Assembly (NCBI RefSeq): GCF_905171775.1
Contig: NC_053491.1
Span: 397,162,838-397,226,837, forward strand
Direction of reading: 5' to 3'
DNA: 64,000 nt
Source: Rana temporaria
Lineage: Eukaryota; Chordata; Amphibia; Anura; Ranidae
Below the pieces are notes generated by a model. That model did no database searches. It was given only the letters and a program-made list of their open reading frames with translations, and had not been told where the DNA came from. Below are positions 22,023 to 32,103 of this stretch, in pieces. Position 1 is the first letter of the stretch; every line of letters begins with the position of its first letter. The translations under genes and the position numbers were made by a program.

Positions 22023-23580
22023 TCAAAGCTTTTTTGGGTATCACTTTTTTGGTCACGGGAGTGCACTTACTTTTGCACCTCTGTGACCCAGTTTCAGCTG
22101 ACAGCAGGCCAAAGCCATGTTAGAAAAAACACAAATCACCTCCTGCATTTGAGTGTGGTGGTCTTGTACTCAATCTTTGCAGTCCTCCACTTTTTTTTTC
22201 GATATTATTGATTTGTTTTCAAAAAAGATAAACAGATATACGTTAAGGGCATTCACAATAATCACATCTTGTTATACCATCAACCATTTGATTTATCAAG
22301 AAAGTGAAACAAGAAAATGAACAACCGAGAGACGGGAAATCTCCCACTGGAGATTCTGTTTAGACTTACCCCTCTCGGGGGTCTCTACCCCTCTAATCGT
22401 CTACCGGGTATCCTATCATCAACTACTCCTCAACATGTATCGACTACCAATTATCTAATCCCTCCTAATTCCCCCTACTCCCCCCCAAAAAAAAAAATAC
22501 CCCCCCCCGTCCAAATCCCTTCCCTAGTCCTCCACTTTTTGATGGGAACCAAAGAGGTGCCTCACCTTTCTGCCTTCTCAGGGCTGGGGATGCCTCTAAT
22601 AGCTTACTAGAAAAACACAGAGATAGAGGGGGGTACCAGCCTAGCACATTATCCCAATAAACCATTTATTAAAAAACAAGATAAATTCTACTCTGTGATA
22701 TACAATGCTCATCTGAGTAAACATCAGCATCATAATGGTTCGATCCACCATGCATGCTCCTGGAAGGATACCACCTGGATCCTAACTGGCCTGCGTATAT
22801 CAAAAATAGTACCCTATAGAGCCAAATAGTTCAGATCCCTAAACATTACCCTTTATTACAAACTAAAGATGAAATGAGAGCAACGTGGGTTGATTGAGGC
22901 CATCAAACAAAAGTCATTTGTGTCACATCGAGTCAGCCCCTGTAGGGGGGAAAGCTATGGGTCTCATGTAATCTTTAGTTTGCTATCAAAGGTAATGTGT
23001 AGGTATCTGAACTGGTTGGCTCTGAGGAAGGGGTTGTACTACCCTCAAAATGCTTAAACCAACTCGTTGCTCAGGCACTATTCTTTTTCTGATTTTTTCT
23101 CTTTCAGTTGAATGTTGCTGAATCAGCTGTTGTCATGTTTCTACTTTTGTCAATACCTATTGTATTACTAATTCTCATAACAAATTGATCACCATTACTT
23201 GCTAAACTAATTTGAGTGTTTTTATTAAGACTAGAAGATTTGAAAAAACAGTGATGTGTAAAATTAATCCTAGGTTTCAATACATTTACGTTTAAAAAAA
23301 AAAAGTGTCCGCCTTCTGCATTCCCCACTACAGCAGCAATTGGACTAGGGAGGGGCAGGGAATATGCTTACAGAAAATAGGACTTCATTGTCCAATCACA
23401 GGGTAGGGTGAATAATGGGCCTGGTTGTATGGTGTAGCAGCTCTATAATCTGCAGGGTCATTCAGGAACCTGGCAGTGCCATGGAACAGGTGTCTGGATC
23501 ACAAGACCTCTGCAAAGTAGGGATTTGCAAATCTGCACAGGTTCATTTTGCAAGGAGGTGTTGTCAGATCCTGCTTAAAA
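22023..23580. other. Intergenic DNA with probable retroelement debris
   Basis: Low-complexity C-rich stretch at 22440-22520. 22620-23100 is a dispersed-type sequence that carries a degenerate hammerhead-like motif at 23022-23052 (see findings). No gene recognised. Confidence 0.35.
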
Positions 23581-23593
23581 TCCGTGAAACTCA

Positions 23594-23912
23594 AACATGG
23601 CAGGGAACCCCCCATTGAAAGCCAACATGGCAGGGAACCCCCCATTGAAATCCAACATGGCAGGGAACCCCCCATTGAAATCCAACATGGCAGGGAACCC
23701 CCCATTGAAATCCAACATGGCAGGGAACCCCCCATTGAAATCCAACATGGCAGGGAACCCCCCATTGAAATCCAACATGGCAGGGAACCCCCCATTGAAA
23801 TCCAACATGGCAGGGAACCCCCCATTGAAATCCAACATGGCAGGGAACCCCCCATTGAAATCCAACATGGCAGGGAACCCCCCATTGAAATCCAACATGG
23901 CAGGGAACCCCA
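23594..23912. repeat. 30-bp minisatellite, about 10.7 copies
   Basis: Head-to-tail copies of a 30-base unit, AACATGGCAGGGAACCCCCC followed by ATTGAAATCC, nearly identical throughout; the first copy differs (GAAAGCC) and the last has lost two C. Because 30 is a multiple of three and the unit contains no stop in several frames, long artefactual ORFs appear on both strands; these are not genes. The array lies in the dispersed repeat also seen at 16324-17060. Confidence 0.97.
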
Positions 23913-24072
23913 TTGAAATCTATGAGGGGGGTGCTAATTGTAATGCTAAATTCTAGCCATTTTAAAGGCTAATAGGCAAGTTATTGTAAAAAAAAAAAAA
24001 AAAACATTTGGAGCTGGACACTACCATTGGGGACATTTAACATAGCAAAAAAAAACAAAAAAAAAAAAAAAA

Positions 24073-24214
24073 CCTTAGTTAGACTTACCGGTAACGGTAT
24101 TTCTATGAGTCTTTCAGGACAGCACCTGGAGAGAGCGCAGCTCCACCCACTTCCCAGGAAACACTGCAGTCAATGCTATAACTTCCGCCCTCTTCCACCA
24201 TGGCCTCAGTTGTT
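24073..24214. repeat. DIRS left inverted terminal repeat
   Basis: The outer 38 bases (to ATTTCTATGAG) are unique to this end and recur inverted in the internal complementary region; the inner part from CTTTCAGGACAGCACC is inverted-identical with the right end. Confidence 0.88.
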
Positions 24215-24319
24215 CACGAGTACCTCCGGCCACGCTGAAATTAGATAAGCAGAACATAGAAACTACACACATTAGCATATATATATATTATCTTTAATAA
24301 TAAAAGGGCGGGTTATCGG

Positions 24320-24411
24320 TGCTGTCCTGAAAGACTCATAGAAATACCGTTACCGGTAAGTCTAACTAAGGTTTTCTCACCTCGTCTTTCAGGACAGCAC
24401 CTGGAGATGAT
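24320..24411. repeat. DIRS internal complementary region
   Basis: The left part (to GTCTAACTAAGGTTTT) is the reverse complement of the left terminus and the right part (TTTTCTCACCTCGTC onward) is the reverse complement of the right terminus, meeting at a shared TTTT. By the accepted DIRS model this region templates end joining of the circular replication intermediate. Confidence 0.9.
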
Positions 24412-24426
24412 AACCGAGTACTTACT

Positions 24427-25640
24427 CTAGGGTGGGACCACCGCTTGCAGGACCTTCCTGCCAAAAGACTGCTCTGACACAGAGAGCAAATCCATCCTAT
24501 AATGACGAGCAAAGGTGGAAAAGCTCGTCCACGTTGCCGCTTTACAGATGTGTTCTGGTGAAGCTCCAGCCCGTTCTGCCCAGGAAGTTGCCACCGCCCT
24601 AGTAGAATGGGCCATTACTCCCGGAGGGGGATCCAAACCTTTAGCTTTGTATGCCTCATGGATAGCCATGCGTAACCATCTAGCCAGAGTACTTTTGGAA
24701 GCCCCATGCCCCTTGCGGGATCCTGAAAACAGAACGAAAAGCGAATTCGCCTTTCTGTACTCGCTAGAGACCTCTAGATAGCGTCTAATGCATCTCCTGA
24801 CATCTAAGGAATGGAATTCCCTCTCCTTCGGACAAGAAGGAGTTGGACAAAAGGTAGGTAACACTATTTCCTGTGTCCTATGAAAAACTGACACTACCTT
24901 CGGAAGAAAACTCGGATCAGTTCTTAATACTACCCTATCAGGGAAGATTGACAAAAAAGGCTCCAAAACGGAAAGCGCCTGAAGCTCGCTAATCCTCCTC
25001 GCTGAGGTGACCGCCACCAAAAGCACCAATTTTAAAGTTAGAAACTTTACAGAGGCGTCTACCAGTGGTTCGAAGGGTTTTCGAGTCAAACCCCCCAGGA
25101 CCACTGATAAATCCCACTTGGGGAAAAATTTAAACGGGGAAGGCCTAGCCCTGGCTAAGGCCTTAAAAAATCTGATGACATAGGGCTCTAGAGATAAACG
25201 TCTCTCTAGAAACACTGACAAAGCCGCCACCTGTGCCTTCAAGGTGCTGGCTGCCAGACCCTTATCCATACCGTCTTGTAAAAACTCCAAGACGGAACAA
25301 GTATTCAAAGGAGAATAATTTCTACCTTCACACCAAGAATTGAAAACCTTCCAAGTCTTGAAATAGATGGCCCTTGTGACCTCTTTTCTGCTACTAAGTA
25401 GCGTATCTACCAAACGTTTGGACAAACCCTTTCGGCTAAGAATTAACTCTTCAGTAACCAGGCCGTGAGTCTTAACCGACTCACGTCTGGATGAAGTAGA
25501 GGACCCTGAAAAAGTAAATCTCTTCTGACTGGTAAAACCCAGGGATCTTCTACTGTCAGTTCCAACAGACTCGAAAACCAAGGCCTCTTGGGCCAGTACG
25601 GGGCTATCAGGATCAGAGTAGTCTTCTCCTCCTGAAGCTT
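24427..25640 (-). CDS. DIRS tyrosine recombinase
   Basis: C-terminal part of a frame that stays open from 27285 to 24427 (952 codons). The recombinase occupies roughly the last 380 residues. Catalytic residues of the tyrosine recombinase family are visible: R in TSARRISEL, H and R in AHSTRAVATSW (residues 893 and 896 of the long frame) and the nucleophile Y in ARHYRMD (929). It is inferred to integrate a circular double-stranded intermediate, replacing the DDE integrase of LTR elements. The true start is unclear: the upstream part of the open frame overlaps reverse transcriptase in another frame and looks non-protein-like. The given start is approximate. Stop is TAG at 24427-24429. Confidence 0.85.
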
Positions 25641-27416
25641 CCGTAACACTAAGGGAATGATCTGAACCGGGGGGAAGGCATAGCACAGGCGGAAGGGCCA
25701 GCGTTGAACTAACGCATCTAGACCCTCTGCCTGGTCCATTCTGTTTAGAGAGAAATAAGCCGGAACCTTGGCATTGGACTGGGCCGCGAACAGGTCTATC
25801 TGAGGAGTTCCCCACTTGTTTACTAGCTCTTGGAAGACCTCCGGGCATAAACACCACTCCGATTCCAGAACCCTCGTCCGACTTAAAAAGTCTGCCAGCA
25901 GGTTTAGGCTGCCTTTTAGGTGTACTGCCGATAGGGAAGCCAAGTTCACCTCTGCCCAGGACAGAGTCTGTAAGGCCAGACTGAGGAGTACTTTGCTTCT
26001 CGTGCCCCCCTGTCTGGAAACATACGCCACTGCTGTGGCGTTGTCTGACAGAATCTGGACATGTTGGTCCAGAATCAGCTCCTGGAAGGCCCTTAGCCCT
26101 AACCAAATGGCCCTGAGTTCCCTCCAATTGGAGGACCTTCTGGACTCTTCCCTCGTCCAGGATCACTGTGCCATCTGCCCGTTCAGGTGAGCACCCCATC
26201 CCCACGAACTCGCGTCCGTAGTTAGGACCCTTGTAGTGAGGAAGGACCAAGACAGACCTAGGCGCAGATTTGCCTGGCCTCTCCACCACCAAAGTTTCCT
26301 CTTCACTGAAGACGGAACCCTGAATCTCTTCTCTAGGGATTCCCCATGGGTCCAATTCTGAAGGATCACCTGTTGTAGGCCCCTTGAATGGAGACGAGCC
26401 CACTGCACCGCCGGAATGGCGGCCGTGAGTAAGCCCATTGTGGACATGGCTGAGCGCACAGAAATCGGCACATTCGTCTGAATTGTCTTCACCGCAGCCA
26501 GAACTTTCTCTATCTTTTCTTCTGGTAGAAAGATTTTCCCCATAACAGAGTCTATAACGTATCCTAGAAAGACTATCCTCTGGGAGGGCACTAGATTTGA
26601 CTTTTCTTTGTTCAGGATCCAACCGAGCCCTTCCAAATGAGCCTGGGTCCTCCTCAGGTCCAGGAGAAGCTGCTCCTCCGACTTGGCGAACAGCAGGAGG
26701 TCGTCCAAGTATGGAATTATAGAAATCCCCCTGAGCCTTAGGGGTGCCAAGGCCTCTGCCACCACCTTTGAAAAGACTCTGGGAGAGGAGGAAAGGCCGA
26801 ATGGGAGGGCTCTGAATTGAAAATGTCTCACTCCGCTCTCTGTTCTGATGGCTAGACGCAGATAGCGCTGGGAGGAAGTCCTGATCGGGACGTGTAAATA
26901 AGCATCCCTTAAATCTATTGATGCTAGAAAGCACCCCAGGGGAAGAAGCTTTCTCACCGAGTATATAGAGTCCATGCGGAATCTCTTGTACCGGATAGCT
27001 AGATTCAGGACCTTCAGGTTTAAAATTAACCTGAATTTGCCCGACGGCTTCTTTACAAGAAATATATGGGAATAACAGCCCTCCCCCTGTTCTCTCTGGG
27101 GAACTGGCGTAATCACCCTCTGTTGGAGAAAATCCTCCACTAATGTCAGCATAGCCCGAGACTTCTCTTGCTCCCTGGGCAATTGGGTCACATAAAACCG
27201 CGACGGTGGTTTTCCCGAAAACTCCAGTGCGTATCCCTCTGCAATCAGCTTGAGTACATACGGACTGGACGTCGCCTCTGCCCACTGTGGAAGGAAGGCT
27301 TGGAGCCGACCACCCACAGCTGGGAGACCGTCACTGGGGCTTAGCAGGTTGGCTGGGGGAGCGAAACAACACCCCAGGCTTCCCGCGGCCCCTCTGGGAC
27401 CGCCAGGGTCTACCAC
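25443..27416 (-). pseudogene. DIRS reverse transcriptase/RNase H, one in-frame stop
   Basis: A frame open from MVDPGGPRG at 27416 to 25443 except for one TGA at 26163-26165. The reverse transcriptase includes GCYSHIFLVKKPSGKFRLIL, ASIDLRDAYLHVPI, FRALPFGLSSSPRVF and the catalytic YLDDLLLFA. RNase H starts at VLTTDASSWGWGAHL; the TGA falls soon after it, before the motif with SNWRELRAIW and ILSDNATAVAYVSRQGG. Downstream residues to 25443 retain the DIRS pattern PQIDLFAAQSNAKVPAYFS. It overlaps the end of gag by 86 bases in another frame. I treat the copy as broken, with the reservation that readthrough of a single TGA cannot be excluded. Confidence 0.85.
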
Positions 27417-28662
27417 CCTGACCTCTTTGTGCCTCCTTAGGACCCTTGGCTTGGAAAAAAGGACGAAAAATTTTCTTGGGCCCCGAATCTACCTTTTTTA
27501 AAGGAAGAGCCTTCTTTCTATCCGCTGTCCTATCCAGGACGGTGTCTAGTCCTGTGCCAAAAACCAAGTCTCCTTCAAAAGGTAACCCACACAGTTTCAG
27601 CTTAGAGGCTGTGTCCCCCTGCCAGGTCTTAACCCATAAGGCCCTTCTGGTTGAATTTATCAACGCCGAGGATCTGGCGGAGAGCTTCACGGATTCAGCC
27701 GAAGCATCCGCTATATAGCCTACCGCTTTCATAAGGACTGGAAAGGACTCCAAAAGCTCTCTACGAGAGGTACCGGCCTCGATGTGACCTTTAAGCTGAT
27801 CCAGCCAATGCTCAAGGTTTCTGGCCACCACAGTGGATGCCATAGCTGGTTTAAGATTAATCAAGGAGGTATCCCAGGCTTTTTTGAGCAGGCTATCTGC
27901 TCTTTTATCCAGGGGATCCTTAAGGGCACCTGTATCCTCAAAAGCTAGGTCCGTATTGCGAGAAACTTTTGAGAATGCTGCATCCAGTTTAGGCCTTTTA
28001 TTCCAGGCCTGCGTTGGATCCTCATCGAAAGGAAATCTCCTTTTCAGAGATTTAGAAAAGAAGGGTGCCTTCTCTGGGTCCTTCCATTCTCTTTTAATTG
28101 TCTCAGACAATACTTTATGTACCGGGAAGGTACGATGTTTTACCTCATCCAAACCCTGGTACATCCTGTCATGCAAGGACAGCTGAGTCGCATCTTCCTT
28201 AATGTTTAAGGTAGAATGAATTGTCCTTAATAGGTCATCAACCTCCTCTAAGGACAGTTTATAGCGTGAGGAAGAAGTATCCCTTTCTTCTTCATCCTCC
28301 GCCTCTGATCCTGAAACCACATTTTCAGGTTCCTCCTCCTCGGACTCACTGTCTAACCTTCTAGATGTGGAGGGGGTACTGGCCCTGGCCTTAGATCCTT
28401 TAGTCGGACCCTTGTCCAGGAAGGAGCGAAAAGACTGGAAAGTCTGGTGCAACTCCTCCCTAAATGAAGAGAGCAACTCCCCCGCTCCTTTAACGGTGGG
28501 CTGCTCAGAGGCCGAACTAGTAGAGGCTTCCCCCCTGACAATCTCCGCAATACAAGTTTTGCATAAAGGTTTGGTCCAGTTCCCTTTAAGGGAAGCTTTA
28601 CAAGTAGCACACCGCTTCTTGGAAGGAGGAGGTTCTACCACTTTAAGTTTTTCTTTAACTTT
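27331..28662 (-). CDS. DIRS gag-like protein, main exon
   Basis: Open frame of 443 codons downstream of a likely splice acceptor (28663-28664); unspliced it would extend to an ATG at 28770 (479 residues). Features: basic N-terminus, a two-CxxC zinc-ribbon-like motif (RCATCKASLKGNWTKPLCKTC), a Ser/Glu-rich acidic stretch (LDSESEEEEPENVVSGSEAEDEEE), and a C-terminal Lys/Arg/Gly-rich tail (GQGGRPWRSQRGRGKPG) suited to nucleic-acid binding. The stop is TGA at 27331-27333 followed by CGG. Function as structural nucleoprotein is by analogy with DIRS ORF1. Confidence 0.8.
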   Translation of the reverse strand, partial: KVKEKLKVVEPPPSKKRCATCKASLKGNWTKPLCKTCIAEIVRGEASTSSASEQPTVKGAGELLSSFREELHQTFQSFRSFLDKGPTKGSKARASTPSTSRRLDSESEEEEPENVVSGSEAEDEEERDTSSSRYKLSLEEVDDLLRTIHSTLNIKEDATQLSLHDRMYQGLDEVKHRTFPVHKVLSETIKREWKDPEKAPFFSKSLKRRFPFDEDPTQAWNKRPKLDAAFSKVSRNTDLAFEDTGALKDPLDKRADSLLKKAWDTSLINLKPAMASTVVARNLEHWLDQLKGHIEAGTSRRELLESFPVLMKAVGYIADASAESVKLSARSSALINSTRRALWVKTWQGDTASKLKLCGLPFEGDLVFGTGLDTVLDRTADRKKALPLKKVDSGPKKIFRPFFQAKGPKEAQRGQGGRPWRSQRGRGKPGVLFRSPSQPAKPQ

Positions 28663-28901
28663 CTGAAACGACACAAAGGACAACAACGCTATGTTTAACC
28701 TTTGTACGCCAGCCAACAAATCACACAAGTGCACACAGCTAGTGAACAAATAAAAACCAGAACCCATCACCGCTGTACCAGAAAACTACACGCACCCACA
28801 GAAGTGACTAGGGTGAGTGAGGCAGGCTTCCCTCCCCCGAAGGGGCAGAAAAGAGGGACATAACAACAACCTGGTACATTGACCCTCGCTGGGTCTCCTA
28901 C

Positions 28902-28964
28902 CTGGGCCGGGCTGGTGCTTGTGGCTCCTGTTCCCGCCACCTCCGCTGCGTCTTCTGGCTCCAT
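28902..28964 (-). CDS. Inferred first coding exon of DIRS gag
   Basis: ATG at 28964 opens MEPEDAAEVAGTGATSTSPAQ, 21 codons, then GTAGGA donor at 28901. The intron 28663-28901 (239 bp) ends TTTGTGTCGTTTCAG on the minus strand, a good acceptor, and both junctions are phase 0, so splicing would join AQ to KVKEKLKVVEPPP. This removes an unconvincing hydrophobic leader from gag. Inference from splice signals and frame only. Confidence 0.55.
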
Positions 28965-29441
28965 GGTCCCAGAACGCTGCGGGCGTGCGACAGCTTTTTT
29001 AAATCTCCCGGGTTCCTCTCGCCGCTGCGAGACCCGGAAATAGCACCGCCGAGGCTCACTCCTCCTCCTGCGTTGCAGGCGGCCGGAACCGGAAGCCGCC
29101 ACGCGCCGCCGGAAGTCCCGCCTCCACCCGGAAAGGACGCCACTACGCCCTCCGCTCCGGAGCCTCGTACGCCGGAAGAACGGCACCTGACCGCCCCCCC
29201 CGCAAGCTACGATGCCCGGACTAAGGGAGCGGGACCCTCCAGCAGCCTCTGTCCTCGCCGGACCGAAGAGGAGAAGCACCCGACCTTCACCCGCGCGTCA
29301 GGGGAGAAGTCGAGTCCGCCTCCTGGAGGATCACCTCCTAACACCTAAAACACCGGTATGCTCAAACAAAATCCACCTTCCCCGCCTGGGGAGAGAACAG
29401 CACACCCCTGGTTCCCTGCAGCGCTTCCACCATGGCCGGAG
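28965..29441 (-). other. DIRS 5' leader
   Basis: GC-rich leader between the right inverted terminal repeat and the inferred gag start. A 170-codon open frame (28767-29279) covers it but has Arg/Gly-rich, low-information composition and is probably not a protein. Confidence 0.5.
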
Positions 29442-29566
29442 GAAACACTACAACTGAGGCCATGGTGGAAGAGGGCGGAAGTTATAGCATTGACTGCAGT
29501 GTTTCCTGGGAAGTGGGTGGAGCTGCGCTCTCTCCAGGTGCTGTCCTGAAAGACGAGGTGAGAAAA
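29442..29566. repeat. DIRS right inverted terminal repeat
   Basis: Inverted match to 24111-24214, from ACAACTGAGGCCATGG to GGTGCTGTCCTGAAAGA, followed by the unique extension GACGAGGTGAGAAAA. Confidence 0.88.
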
Positions 29567-29587
29567 AGTATTTAAATACCATACAGT

Positions 29588-29718
29588 CAGGGCCGGACTT
29601 ACCATTGGGCTTGACTGGGCTCAAGCCCAGGGGCCCCCTTTAAATAAACAATTTTTTAGGGGTCCGGAGGCCCCCAGGGCCCCGGACGGCAACCCCCCTT
29701 TTTTTTATTTATTTTTTG

Positions 29719-29799
<81 letters not shown>

Positions 29800-30702
29800 T
29801 TAAAGGGCCCAGGGGTCTCCAGGGCCCCGGATGGCAACCCACCTTTTTTATTTTTTTATAAAAAAAATTTACATTTTTTTTTTATTAAAGGGCTCAGAGG
29901 TCCCCAGGGCCCCATGTGGCAACCCCCCCTTTTATTTTTTTTATAAATGTTTATTTTTGTTTATGTTTTATTAAAAGGCCCAGAGGTCCCCAGGGCCCCG
30001 AATGGCAACCTCCCTTTTTTTATGTATTTTTTATAAATGTTTTTTTTTATTATTAAAGGGCCCAGAGGTTTATTTTTCTTTTTATTAAAAGGCCCAGAGG
30101 TCCCCAGGGCCCCGGATGGCTACCCCCTTTCTATCCATCTATCTATATTTGTTTTCTTTATTTCTTCTTTTTGTTGTAAAGGCCCCCCGCTTCTCAATTT
30201 GCGGCAGCCCCCACGCTTCTCAATTTCAGGCGGCAGCACCCCCACCCCCCCTAGGTTCTCTGCTTCAGGGGGCCCATGCCTTAAGCTGTGCAAGGGGCCC
30301 CAAAATTCCTGATGGCGGCCCTGCGCATACCTCCCAGCACGCACGGATTCTGTGGGACTTTCCCGCACAGACAGCTTCTTCCCGCAGTCCCGCAAAAGGG
30401 TTAATTTTCCCGCACTGCAAGAGGAGGCAGCACGGAAGCAGGAGGAACCGGAGTGGTGTGTGGAGGACTGTGGCTGCTGAAGGGAAGAAAGCCGACAGCC
30501 GGGCTAATGACAGTCTGTGGCCCCGGCTGTTGGCACAGGTGAGAGGCACTCCCCCCCTCAACAACTGCAAAATCCCCCCCCGCTCAACAACTTTAATGCG
30601 CTCCCCCCCGCTCAACAACTTCAATCCCCCCCAATTCTCGGCTCCAGGGGGCCCCTTCAACACTCAAGCCCAGGGGCCCCCACCACCCTAAGTCCTGCCC
30701 TG
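29588..30702. mobile_element. hAT non-autonomous element with internal tandem array
   Basis: Perfect 8-bp duplication CATACAGT at 29580-29587 and 30703-30710, and inverted ends CAGGGCCGGACTTA / TAAGTCCTGCCCTG: both are hAT hallmarks. The interior up to about 30120 is a decayed tandem array of a unit containing 'GGCCCAGAGGTCCCCAGGGC' plus T/A-rich spacer, interrupted by a TA microsatellite at 29719-29799. The right half is GC-rich. Same family as 60400-61223. Confidence 0.92.
29719..29799. repeat. (TA)n microsatellite
   Basis: About 40 TA units with one or two interruptions (TG), within the hAT element. Confidence 0.93.
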
Positions 30703-30710
30703 CATACAGT

Positions 30711-31628
30711 GGAGAGGGTGGCCTTTTTTTAATGTGACTTTTAGCCTCTATCAGGTGGTTGGGGAGAGGTAAAAATCAAATGGTTGAGCTCCCTCCTATT
30801 AAAGCCTACCATACAACTGGAGGTGGCTGCTCACATGCTGGCAAATTTAAACCCACATTAGTCCTTTTAAAAAAATTACCATTCAGCAAAAACAAAAAGC
30901 AGGCATTCAGGATGCAGCATGATCACCTCCTCATTGCATAACATAAGCTGCTTATCCCCACCCTGAAAAAGGGATCTGTCGTGGATCCCTTTTCAGCAAA
31001 TGTGAACTTAGTCTAAGTGCAACAGGAAAAACACCAGTCCTTTAAAATGACATGATTGGGAGACACCTTTCAACTGTATGTGGTGCCAACGTAACAGTCC
31101 AATTTTCAGTGACCCATATGCTGGCATCACATGTTATGGATGTGCAATTGGTTCTTTTTTACTTTTACCATGGCACAAATACTGTAGCAACACTCCAATC
31201 TGGAGTAAACTCTCTTTACTGGACTTTTACCCTATTGGCAAGCCTATAATGAGGCTATAGGTAGTGCAAATATCTTCTAAACCGTTTAGGAGATTGTCAC
31301 CAGTGGCATTACTACATTGTACAGTATTCATTCACTGGATTAGTGTCACTAGTGATTTCAGATAGCATCAGAGTCGGTTAGCCCCCATCCAGCAAGGGTT
31401 ACCTAGTGCCACACTGCCCGGCGCATCTCAATCACACTATAAGTCACTGAACAGATCAATGTCTTGATGACGAGTGAACTATACCAGTGTTCCCAAAAAT
31501 TCATTGTTCGCAGGATTAGCCCCGATAACTGCCAGCACTTGCATTTAATATCCGTGTCAGTAAAATTGTTCTGATCACTGCCACCTTCAATACATTGTCT
31601 GCAAAGTCAGCTAGATCAAGCCATACAC
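30711..31628. other. Intergenic DNA, nothing recognised
   Basis: Mixed-composition sequence without long ORFs or clear repeat boundaries. Confidence 0.5.
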
Positions 31629-31632
31629 TTAA

Positions 31633-32103
31633 AGAGGAACTGCAGTCTGCTCACATAGTTTGTAATAACGTCTTTGCCATTCTGAAGCTTCCCTCCAACC
31701 ACTTTGCATGTCAATTTTATATATACACACCGATTCTGTACTTCCCAAATATGCTGCAGAAACCTCCCTCCTCTGAGTCTGGCTGCAACCATTTTAACTG
31801 TGGGCAGCTGAAGCTGCTGCCTGTTCACTTCCTGGATTTACAGATGCACACCTCCCAGCTCTGCAGCTTTCATTAGCCCTCTTATGACTCATCATGCCCT
31901 ACCTTCCTGGCAAACTCACAAGAGTGAGCTGTGCATGAGGTCATAAGCCTAGGTTTTTTTTTTTTACCAGGGAAGAAACAGGAAGTGGGTTGTATAAGGT
32001 ATTTACTGGCAGAATAAAAAATGTTTTACTATCCAAAGATAAAACAAGGGCAGAAGATTTAATTGATGTAGGTTGGGGGGAAAAAAAAAAGACTGAATGT
32101 GCT
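31633..32103. mobile_element. TTAA-target element, copy A
   Basis: Left edge TTAA (31629-31632) then AGAGGAACTGCAGTCTGC; closely similar along most of its length to 36974-37455 in the same orientation. The right end has decayed into T/A runs. AGCAGCTTCAGCTGCCCAC-type inverted words occur inside. Confidence 0.7.

Larger units (their letters stand above)
24069..29566 (-). mobile_element. DIRS-type tyrosine-recombinase retrotransposon
   Basis: A 5.5-kb element read on the minus strand with gag, overlapping reverse transcriptase/RNase H and tyrosine recombinase ORFs. Inverted terminal repeats share about 104 identical bases (24111-24214 against 29442-29556 region). Each end carries a unique extension: left AACCTTAGTTAGACTTACCG, right TTTTCTCACCTCGTC on the minus strand. 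An internal complementary region at 24320-24411 is complementary to both extensions joined, the diagnostic DIRS arrangement. No target-site duplication is expected. The element lies in an A-rich tract of a dispersed repeat. It is nearly intact but has an in-frame TGA in RNase H (26163-26165). Confidence 0.93.

Noticed and set aside
23594..23912. CRISPR-like array
   Set aside because: Units are directly adjacent with no unique spacers, and the host is a vertebrate.
23499..23956. Four long overlapping ORFs with 10-residue repeats on both strands
   Set aside because: They are translations of the 30-bp minisatellite; a unit divisible by three without stops opens several frames at once.
24427..27285. 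A single 952-residue protein over the DIRS reverse transcriptase region
   Set aside because: Only the C-terminal part is protein-like (tyrosine recombinase); the rest overlaps the reverse transcriptase in another frame.
28767..29279. 170-residue protein in the DIRS leader
   Set aside because: Arg/Gly/Ser-rich translation of a GC-rich leader; only the MEPEDAAEVAG segment seems used, as an inferred first gag exon.
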